A stretch of 64,000 nt of DNA from Phlegmacium glaucopus (lineage: Eukaryota > Basidiomycota > Agaricomycetes > Agaricales > Cortinariaceae), in assembly GCA_015039465.1 (NCBI GenBank), contig MU130541.1, positions 207,563 through 271,562 of the forward strand, read 5' to 3'. Shown here one piece after another: positions 53,840 to 64,000 of the stretch (positions within the stretch are counted from its first letter, which is position 1; every line of letters starts with the position of its first letter). Made by a program: the position numbers and the translations under genes. The notes beneath the pieces were generated by a model, which was not told the origin of the DNA, did not search any database, and saw nothing but the letters and a program-made list of their open reading frames with translations.

Positions 53840-56800
53840 GTCCACCTTTTCATATTGTCGAGTATTACCAGCTAACCTGTGGATTACCTTCCGCAGCCCC
53901 GGATCTTAAATTAATGAAAGTCGGCTCGCATTTAAAGATTTTATTTAACATATATTTTGACTCTTGGTGTATTGGTATTTATGATGGATACAATGTATAT
54001 AAATTTCGTTGGCATTCAATGATTTGATTTCGCAACCAAAGGACCGATTATATCTTCATGTATGGAAAGGTCTTGGGCCATTATTTCCTGACTGAGATAT
54101 ACCGTTAGTATGATACAGAAAGTCATCTATGCCGAGTACATGCTGAAGATGGGGGAAAAAATCCTCATAGAGAAGATTAGTCGTATGCTATCAGTTGCGC
54201 GGCCAGTTCTGGAACTTAACATGAGTTCTGGACCAGAAAGACCTTTACAAGTTGGGCCGCTACCAAGTTTTCATGCTTCAGGCTTCAGCCTTACGTACTG
54301 CACCCCCCGAAAAAACAACTTTGTCAAGGTGATCACTGCTGTTTGTGTATACGTTTGTGACCTATTGGAGTAGCGGAGCATCTGAGGTACGCTGTATCTG
54401 CAAGGAAATGCACATATACATGCACAGTAAAAGTGCAGTCTCAGTATGCGCTCCCGAATAATAAATAATAGCCTCAGGCTGGCATGCCCAGGTGAAAAAA
54501 ATAATCACAAGCCGAACATTGCTGCAGCAAATTTCGGGTTACTTCGCACTGGGTTAATGAAGGTAAATTAACACCAGTTAATTTATAATTTTTTCTCCGT
54601 GGTTCCGCTGATGTAAATTTCATGGTAAATCTCAGGTTGCCCTAGGCCTGTGGCTGGTAGCTTTCCCAATTTGGCGTGCACTACCAAACATGTACCAACA
54701 GGTGAACTGTCAACCTAGTGAGACGCCATCATCGTGGCACCGCTTCAACCCATTCTTCATCACGCATCATGGAGTGCTTGATCCACCTGAATACATAAAT
54801 CAGAATGTCTCTGCCTCCTTAGTAATGACTGAGGTTGACTTGTGTCCGGAAACTCTCATGGTCTCAAAGCTATGCCACTTAGTGCGGATATGGGTTGACA
54901 CGAGGCGGGGGGATCTAGTTCGTTTCTAGTCTGGTTCATACTTGAATGCCGTATGATAGGACTCGGAGCTACCATGGCATGGATTCTGAGGAATTCCAGT
55001 CAGTCACTTTGCCCACTCTTTCCGCAGCCTTTCACGGGTTTTCTGCATTCTTGGCAAGACCTACTACGATCCGCCTTGGAACTTGTGTGTCAATGACTCA
55101 ATGTACACCACCAATTATACTCGGTAAAAATGTTTCGTCAGGTGAAGTAGTCATAGCTTTGTCACGGTACCGGGTATTGCACGTTTTTCGACTAGTTCTT
55201 GACCACAATGGTCCACTCAAATGTCCATGCAATGCTCGCTAGCAGATCTGGATTCCCATGCTTCCCAGCTTCCGAGGCTGACACGATCATCCTCTCAATT
55301 TCAATCCGAAAGTTACACACTCAAGCCTTGTAAGTCTGGTTTGCCTTGTTCTTATGTCGCCACTCAAAAGAACAGAGTCAGGGCCTCATCTTCGAGCTCG
55401 GTTTTGCTGATGAATAACCTGGGTCTGCCCCCCCAACCAATATACAAACTTCGTCATTGATCCTATACTATCGAACCCATCACTTTCATTGCTAGGTGCT
55501 CACCAAGGATGAACCTAGAGGATGGATCCAGAACAAGAGCATAGTTGTTGCCTCGGGCAACGTGCAGAAATCAACAGAGGGTGAGTAGCCCTCTTAATAA
55601 TATTGATTCACAATTTGATTTTCTTCCCCAATTGAAGTTATGCAAATTTGGTCAAGTTCATAAGGACTGCTCAACCTACGGAAGAGCAAGTTAATGCGTT
55701 CATTACTATATGGAAGTACACATTAACAGGTTTATAGCAGCGCAATGCTAGAAAGGCGCAGAAGGCTGGTAACTCGAAGGTCGTCGACGTCGCGGATGGC
55801 AGTCCTGGTCATTTAAGTCGAACCACGACTGCTCCGGCTATTCCTTAACATCCCTTGGCCACAAAGTCCATGTCCTGGAGGCCCCGCAGGTGTCAAGTGT
55901 TGGTGTTGGGCGTTATATTGATTTCAAATGCTGATCATTGAGTATTGGTAGCCGTCAGATGGCTATCAAATGACTGAAATGTTAGGCGTGTTGACCATTA
56001 CCTGACTAGAAATCGATGGCGCACGACTACATGCTCGCGTTGACCATTGGACTACTTGTGACTATTATATAACGTTTGATGTACATTTACATGACTATAT
56101 ACTCCAAGTTGTGTGCGGTGTTGATTGATTATCATTTGACTTACATTGCCAAGTACTAGTCAAAAATTTCGCAATTTAGTCGCAGGACATTGACCTGACT
56201 TTGATCTGACATTCTTCAAGTAACCGAGGGTTGCGTGGGCTGTGGAATTTGTATGGCTAGGAGGTGGCGGAAATGAATTTAAAATATCCTTCAGTTCATT
56301 AAAATAAGAGCAAGATGAAGGCGAACGCACACGCGAAAAGGATGAATTGTCCCTGGACGGGTCAAATATATTGCAACCAGCGGTTTATTGATTAGACTGG
56401 TTGAAACTCCCCATCTGTCGTATCTTATGAACTACTAAAACCTCTTGTCTCTAGGGCGCTCACTCGGCTGTACTGGATCAAGAAACAAGTGAACTAGGTC
56501 TGGAACAATTGCTATGATGATGGTGTGCGGCATCCCTAGCTTTGGCTTGGCATTGTTTGGCTTTGGCGTTGAGAAATGACAAATTCGGTCCTGCGTGTCC
56601 GCAGAAGACTCGGTGCCGGGACTCGGTGCCAGTGACCGTTCATCATCGTCACGATCGCATGATAGTAATACTCAGTGCTACCGCTGTGAGCACTAGTAAC
56701 TATGTGCATTGCATTTGCCTTGCAGATACCTCGGATGACTTTCCCCTGACTCGATATGTCGCGTAGCTCGCAACGGTTGCTGTAGTTCCACCACAGCACT

Positions 56801-57037
56801 CGACGATCAACGTATCATGTCGATCCTATCTCTTTTTTGACAAGTTCTTTACGCCTGACAGTATTTTGGTTCCTGCCCTCCATACCAGAATCTCGGTTTG
56901 TTGCGCCATGCCTACGATTTACCTTGTGTTTAGGCTTGCGACTGTGCCTCAAAGTAGCGTTTTACGACATAATCTCCGGCTTATTGTTTTCGGACACATC
57001 TCTCCTTGCCGCTGGGCCCCTGGATCGTAACCATTTG
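53840..57037. other. region between peroxidases C and D
   Basis: No intact gene. A possible degraded gene lies near 55200-55850, where an exon-like piece QRNARKAQKAGNSKVVDVAD ends in TAA, but I cannot connect it. The final 500 bp (56540-57037) parallels the promoter region of peroxidase C, including CATTGTTTGGCTTTGGCGTT and TCTCGGTTTGTT. Confidence 0.35.
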
Positions 57038-57046
57038 TATATAAAG
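57038..57046 (+). promoter_or_regulatory. TATA box of peroxidase D
   Basis: TATATAAAG, 86 bp before the ATG. Confidence 0.7.
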
Positions 57047-57123
57047 TGCATCGACTTTCAACGTCCCGACTCTTCAACATACTCTTGTAACTCCCTCCCA
57101 GACAAACAATCCAGTCAGACACA

Positions 57124-59048
<1,925 letters not shown>

Positions 59049-59617
59049 GTCCGCCTTTTGTATTGTCGAATATTACCGGCTAACGTGTGGCTTACCTTCT
59101 CAGCCCCGGATCTTAAATTAATACAGTCGGCTCGTATTTTAAAGGTTTTATTTAACAAGGTTTCATTTGATAGATATTGGGACAATGGGACTATATTGTT
59201 GTATTTATTTGTATATATGAATTTTATTAGGATTCAATTAATTTGATTTCGCTTCGACCGATCATATCTTCATGCAAGGAAAACCCGGTTCTTTGCGTAT
59301 TCCCTGTTTGTCTGAGCACGGGGACCCCAGATCGACTGTTGTCGATGTTCTGGGGTAAAAATATATATTCAGCAAGGCTGACAACTGAAGTAAAAAACAT
59401 AGCACAATGTACAATTCGACGAATAAGCAAATTGGGTGAAAGCGCGAAGCGCTTCCCGACCCGAGTAGCAATCCGGCCTAGACTGGGTAGAGACAAGCTG
59501 CGAAACCCGTGCTGTAGGAGCCTGACGACGCGACGAGTGAGTCTCGTTACCCCATTGCTAGGAGGAAGGATTGCTGTGCTCACCAGAATGCAACATGGAA
59601 GTATGCCAGTGGAGATA
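59049..59617. other. gene-free stretch
   Basis: Three-prime flank of peroxidase D and of the recombinase pseudogene. ORFs on both strands overlap each other and show no domain. Confidence 0.35.
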
Positions 59618-61093
59618 TCATCGTCGCCCTTGCAAAAGGGACTGCGACGGAATAATGAACTGGGAAAAGGTTTCGTGAGCCTCTGGATTGGCCTGAATGA
59701 AAGGGGTGAGGATCTGTGCGTGTTTCCTCAAGTATCGTAAAAAGGCGTCGCTGCTCCAGCGACCCATGACCTTCATTGCTTCCATAGGTACCCCTTGGAG
59801 CAGGTAGAAAAGGGTCGCGCCGATGCGTATACCGTGGCCTTGGAGAGGCTCAAGTCCAGCCTGCCGAGCAGCAGAGGTCAGGCGCTTGACAAAAGCGGGT
59901 TTCGTGAGTGGGCGAAACTGGTCTTTATGCCGATAAGCAAAAAGGTGAGCGTTAACCGGTGGATTGTTGACTCGCCGATGATTGTCTAAAGCCTCGTAAG
60001 GATCCGTGGGCCCTGGGTGCGAGCTCCAGCACACATCTTCACCCTCTAGAGGGGCTGCTTTGGTGTGAGGAAGGTGTAAAACGGTGACTTCAAGACCGTC
60101 CGTGTTGCGTTCGACATGGAGATTGGCAATAGTGACGTGACTGCCTGGAGAAAAGGCATCTAAGCGCGGGACTAAGAACTCGCCAACACAGGCTGCAGCG
60201 TAGAAACACATAGTGAGACAAGCGAAAACGGCAGCATCGAACGGCTCCTCGAGTTTAAGTCGCAGACGGAGCTTGCTGATGAATTCAGGGGTGTATGGCT
60301 GTCTTTTCTTCCTTTTCGATGAAGAAGGAGTAAGGCGGTCGGCTCCTTTGAGTAGGGCGTCCATTTCCAGTGAATTAAGCTTCCATTCTAGCCCATGTAG
60401 TATGTGCCAAGCTCAGACACCTTGGATGTAGTTGGAAATGGTGGATCCAGAATACGACCCAGCTAGACTAGCGATGAAGGTGGAGATAATGGGCTGACTC
60501 GTAGGCGCTCGTAGTTCTTCCGGAATATCTTTTTTGTCACAGTAAACATGATAGACTAGAATTCCAGCACTGTATGATTCCCGCGTGGATTCAGCCCATG
60601 CGTTCGACATGACATTAAAAACCCGGTTGATTTCGTCCTCCGGGGCGGCATTGTGACGACTAAGCACTGAGGCTGCAGGTTTCCAGAGGCGAAGTCGATC
60701 TCGCGCTAGACAATGGGGGCGCAACGGAGATGGCTGGGGTGAGAGGTGGGGATTGTATGCTGAGGGTCTGGATAAACGAGGCCTGCTGGGTATGACATTT
60801 GGGATTGGCAGGTTGTGTATTGGTGTACTATCGTGTCTAATCCAGTTCGTGATCAATGGAGTGTCGCAAGTGGATTCGATGACAACATTATCAGGACTGA
60901 TGGGTGCTCTTGCAAGAGGTTGATTCATAGTCAAAATCGACGACAAATTGCTTGACGTCGTCTGGAATGCGGAGCACTGGGAGGAGATAAGTAATTGCTG
61001 GGTAGGATCCTCTCGAGGGGGCATCGGCAGGGTTCTCTTTGCTTGTGACGTAGCGTTATCGCGCACCAATACTGATTGGTAGCGTGAGAACAA
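59618..61093 (-). pseudogene. tyrosine recombinase with a single nonsense codon
   Basis: Two open segments (61093-60413 and 60412-59618) are one frame interrupted by TGA at 60415-60413. Around it the frame reads SNYIQG-V-stop-AWHILHGLEWKLNS, where Arg (CGA) is expected from related sequences, so one C-to-T change explains it. The N-terminal core-binding domain contains WAESTRESYSAGILVYHVYC and STFIASLAGSYSGSTISNYI. The catalytic domain has H-G-I-R (QGHGIRIGATLFYLLQG), then GRWSSDAFLRYLRKH with the nucleophile Tyr. The position of the first catalytic Arg (A-R-x-G-E-F in relatives) reads ACVGEF, that is Cys. Both changes suggest an inactive integrase. The start codon is uncertain; an ATG lies downstream of 61093 (LPMPPRED). 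Confidence 0.75.
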
Positions 61094-61109
61094 AGCTTAA
61101 AAGTTGCCA

Positions 61110-62556
61110 TCATGAAAATAAGCGGACTTTGAATTCACTTACCTATTTTGGAAGCAGCCCTGAATCGCGTTCCTGGTCGACAAAATCATTCGTTCAATGT
61201 TAACATCCTCATCGCTCATCATATCCTCAATGTCTTCCACTATGTTGTCTATCATTTACACTATCGACATGCTCCTTAACATCTACCATCCATTTGTTCC
61301 TTGGCTAGTGATACAACAAAGCGATCAATCTACTATTCGCATCGGTCATCGGCTCGCATTTGATCGCATCTATGGCCCATCATTTCAAGAACGGCCCGTT
61401 TATGGACGCATCAGCTACATCTCCCATTATGTCAAAGGCTTTGTCATTGTTGTTGTGGCTATGGACCCACAAGTCTTCCCCTCAGCTATCTATCTTGCCA
61501 TACCTCGCTCCTGGATCACACTCAGTCCCCTATCCTCACTCATCTACCTCTTATCTTATCATTCACTGCCAAAACCATCATTCACGCGGTACCTGAAGCC
61601 TTCCCACCCTCTTTATGACAATTTAGGAAGTCCAGGAGGATCACGACTAAGCAGGAATTGCAGATGAATCAGCAGCAGAGGATTATTCTCACAGTATGTC
61701 AAGTGTTATCAAGGCTGCATGACATGGGATCATGAGCATATGTTACTTTCTTGGGAACAAGGCTGTGCCTTTCAAGTGTTGACTCAGGACCTTTCATATT
61801 TCTGACATGACCACATGGTATTGGAGTTGCTATATTTTTGCTATTGGACTGTCTACACTGCCTTTTCTTCTTTTCTCTCACACTTTGACACTTTACAGAT
61901 TTTTTTATTGTTCTCCCTTCCAAAAAAAAAAAAAAAAAAAAAAAAAACACACTGCCTTTTCCTCTTTCCTCTTTTCTCTTGCACTTTATTGACACTTTAC
62001 AGATTCCTTTTTTTTTCCATTGTTCTTTTCTTCTCGCAGCTGTCCTCTCTTTATCTTTCTTCCTTTGACAGCGCGTACTTTCTTTCTTTTTTATTGTTTT
62101 ACATAGCCTCATCCTTAGGGTATAAATACTGCTCTTTTGTACCAGGATAGGTAGTTCAGTTCAATTCATTCTTACCCCCCCACAATCATCATCTCAGTGG
62201 AATTCCAGTGAATTCCTTCCTCAAGTTCGCTTTTTCTGCCCTTAACTGTCAATCTATCCCCACTGTCAATTACTATAGTCTTACTGAAGACTCTTATTCC
62301 TCCTCATCCTCTTCCTTAACCCCTCTGAGTTCGCTTTTTCAGTCACTTACTGTCAACCTATTGTCTACTGCTACAGTCTTTCTAAAGACTCATTCACATT
62401 CATCCTCATCCTCCTCACCTCTACTCTTGCCTCCTACCTCAGTGTGTTACAAGTCTAAGGTTACACCTTCCCTAAACGAACAACAGGGAGTCTTTTGACT
62501 TAAAGACTGGTCCATTGCTCTCTGGTTGGAGTTTATATACAACAACAACAACGATT
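61110..62556. other. low-complexity insertion splitting the retroelement
   Basis: Contains a 26-A run at 61921-61946. A duplicated block lies on both sides of it (ACTGCCTTTTC...TTGACACTTTACAGATT at ~61857-61900 and ~61948-62005). There is a TATA box (GGGTATAAATACTGCTC near 62120) and another imperfect tandem repeat (62217-62300 and 62328-62430, with GTTCGCTTTTTC). It may be an LTR or a SINE-like insertion. The ORF at 61197-61667 has no recognisable domain. Confidence 0.4.
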
Positions 62557-62890
62557 TATAGCGTGTGATAAAAAAGCACTGGTAAGTATTTGAGAGGTCG
62601 TGGATACGCCGGAAAACTTTGTTAGTTTCCCAATTTCTGCTTCTCCCTTTCCACCACCCTTCAACTACCCCTCGGTTGTCACCAAAGACCCGGAAGTACT
62701 CACCGGGTTGGCTTGTTGCGCAGAGAGCGCATGCAAGAAACTCGAAACCAAGAGCTTCCGCCCATCCAATGTCTCTGCCGTCTGATTTCCATCCCGGGAC
62801 AAGGCGCCAGGCCCGCCATTTGTTTCCGATAACAACGCCGATACCAAAACCTGAGCTGGCGTCCATCAGGAAAAACCTCACTTGCTGATC
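62557..62890 (-). pseudogene. RNase H fragment of the DIRS/Ngaro-like element
   Basis: Reads VRFFLMDASSGFGIGVVIGN, KWRAWRLVPGWKSDGRDIGW, AEALGFEFL and FRVFGDNRGVVEGWWKGRSR. The acidic residues in MDAS, AEA and GDN are the RNase H catalytic set. Similarity stops after CFFITRY at about 62557, where the expected continuation is replaced by unrelated sequence. Confidence 0.7.
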
Positions 62891-63183
62891 CGCAGTTATA
62901 AGTTAGAATATGCTATAGTAAGTGCAAAATCTGCTGATTTAAGTTGTGAGTAAGTGGCATAAGGCAAATCAGCCCAATCAGCCAGGTGTCCTAAATATTG
63001 GAGCTGATTCTTCACTTATTCACACCTATTGGTTGTTTATCTGCTCAGAGAAAGTCACCAATAAGTCACTGATTTGAGAGAATTATAAATCTTAAATATC
63101 ACTCAGAATTTTATCGAAGATGCACCAAAACAGCTACATATATTTATGCATGATATTCCAATAAGATAGATACTAGCAAGATA
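62891..63183. other. gene-free stretch
   Basis: AT-rich 3' flank of the DUF6532 gene. Short direct repeats such as AATCAGCCCAATCAGCC. No gene seen. Confidence 0.4.
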
Positions 63184-64000
63184 CTAGTCCAAGCCATCCA
63201 GATCCAACACTGCCAGCGCACTACCTTTAATAAGAGCTCTGGTATCTGCAGGGTTGTCGCCATTGCTAGTGATGGTGATGAGAACAATGTGATTAATGAG
63301 AGTGAGAATTAAATACTTACATGACTTTCGAATAGAGCTCAGACATGAACTTGTGGTATGTATTGACTTTCTTCTTCAACTTCATCAAAGTTTCTATGTG
63401 CCGATCGTAGACCTTCTTGAAATTATCGCCTTCAAATTTCTCGGCCTTGCCCTTCTGGCTGTTGGAGCTTGTCTTGCCCTTCTTGCCTTCGCGCCATTCA
63501 TAGAGCGCTGCAAAGAACTTGTATCATCACATCCGAGTCAGTGACAATCCAGACAACAATAGTAAAAAAATTGAACTTACTGCCGTGGCACCAAGGGCGA
63601 CAATAGGAATTGTCAGCTCAGGTTCTTTGAGTTCCGGATGTGATGACACGTAATACTGCTTGAACTTGTATCCAAAGCCAGTCGGACCATTGAAGAAAGC
63701 AGTCTTGATGAGGTCAATGAGACCGGGGTTGAGGTAGATCTGGATGTCAGTAACAGAGTTTTTGACCATCCAGACAGGCTCCGAGTCGGAGAGAAGAGTC
63801 AAAACATATATTGAAAAGAAGCAGAGAGAGCATACCTTGCTGTCTTTATCCACAGCCCAGTGCCCAGGATATACATATACATCGTTCTCGATCAACGCAT
63901 GGACACGTTGCGAACATCCGTCACCGATGCCAAGCTGAAAAATGGCGATCTGGTCTGAGGCGACACTTCGAATCTGTCCGCGGTGATGTGATAGACGATC
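63184..64000 (-). CDS. DUF6532-type protein, 3' part (runs off the window)
   Basis: The minus-strand frame is open to the window edge, reading RGQIRSVASDQIAIFQLGIG then ALIENDVYVYPGHWAVDKDS. It splices to PVWMVKNSVTDIQIYLNPGL, FFNGPTGFGYKFKQYYVSSH and EPELTIPIVALGATA. Next come FFAALYEWREGKKGK (acceptor ATACAAG near 63512), a Lys-rich helix (KAEKFEGDNFKKVYDRHIET) and FMSELYSKV. The last exon is 63265-63184, ending LDLDGLD with TAG at 63186-63184. The order 'R-G-Q-I-R ... YVYPG ... FF ... KEPELTIP.VAL.ATA..AALYEW' fits DUF6532, a domain abundant in mushroom genomes and of unknown function. No break seen in the visible part; the N-terminal half is outside the window. Confidence 0.78.

Larger units (their letters stand above)
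59618..62890 (-). mobile_element. broken DIRS/Ngaro-like tyrosine-recombinase retroelement
   Basis: On the minus strand an RNase H fragment (62890-62557) precedes a tyrosine recombinase (61093-59618), the RT/RH-then-YR order of DIRS and Ngaro elements. About 1.4 kb of unrelated low-complexity DNA separates them, and no reverse transcriptase remains in the window, so it is a remnant. The split direct repeats typical of Ngaro were not found. Confidence 0.6.

Noticed and set aside
61197..61667. 156-codon plus-strand ORF
   Set aside because: No recognisable domain, low-complexity Ser/Leu/Ile content, and location in repeat-rich insert DNA.

Overview
The window is a piece of nuclear genome from an Agaricomycete basidiomycete, probably a white-rot or litter-decomposing mushroom. 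The evidence is very intron-dense genes (49-65 nt introns, mostly GT-AG), class II secreted peroxidases, an LSL-type beta-trefoil lectin, FunK1 and DUF6532 fragments, a Ty1/copia element and a DIRS/Ngaro-like tyrosine-recombinase element. I cannot assign the species. Exon joins were worked out by hand from splice sites and frame, so minor boundaries may be off.

Layout: 1-5.1 kb (minus strand) holds a decayed large protein gene, an intact two-exon lectin gene (2721-3243) and FunK1-type kinase debris. 7.6-12.8 kb (plus) holds two neighbouring all-helical coiled-coil genes, possibly the halves of a two-component pore-forming system. 13.6-14.3 kb is a broken TPMT-type methyltransferase. 14.8-18.2 kb is a long many-exon gene with a ricin-B-like start, a VWA domain with an altered metal site and tandem C-terminal modules. 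18.68-25.47 kb is a copia retrotransposon (minus) with one intact 1820-residue ORF, 339-bp LTRs, a TGGCT target duplication and a partly duplicated LTR. 26-30.8 kb holds a small Cys-rich ORF, a gene carrying C-to-T type stops, a MYND-finger gene and a single-exon membrane-anchored protein gene.

From 31.8 to 59.05 kb the window is organised around four apparently intact class II peroxidase genes: A (31794-33734, -), B (43790-45730, -), C (51894-53839, +) and D (57124-59048, +). All share a 17-exon structure with a 7-nt microexon. All have Glu/Ser/Asp at the Mn site and Ala at the catalytic-Trp position, the pattern of the atypical MnP-ESD group. B and C lie in an inverted duplication that also carries two decayed copies of an unidentified gene. 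Between A and B are an intact 7TM gene, a tRNA-Glu gene and an island of nested non-autonomous DNA transposons (a hAT-like element with 8-bp TSD, a CACTG foldback, and ~90-bp outer inverted repeats).

The right end (59.6-62.9 kb) is a broken DIRS/Ngaro-like element (RNase H fragment, then a tyrosine recombinase with one CGA-to-TGA stop) and the 3' part of a DUF6532 gene running off the window.

No operon logic applies. The coherent themes are a peroxidase gene family expanded by local inverted and tandem duplication in repeat-rich DNA, and a left-hand cluster of lectin and helical proteins of defence type.
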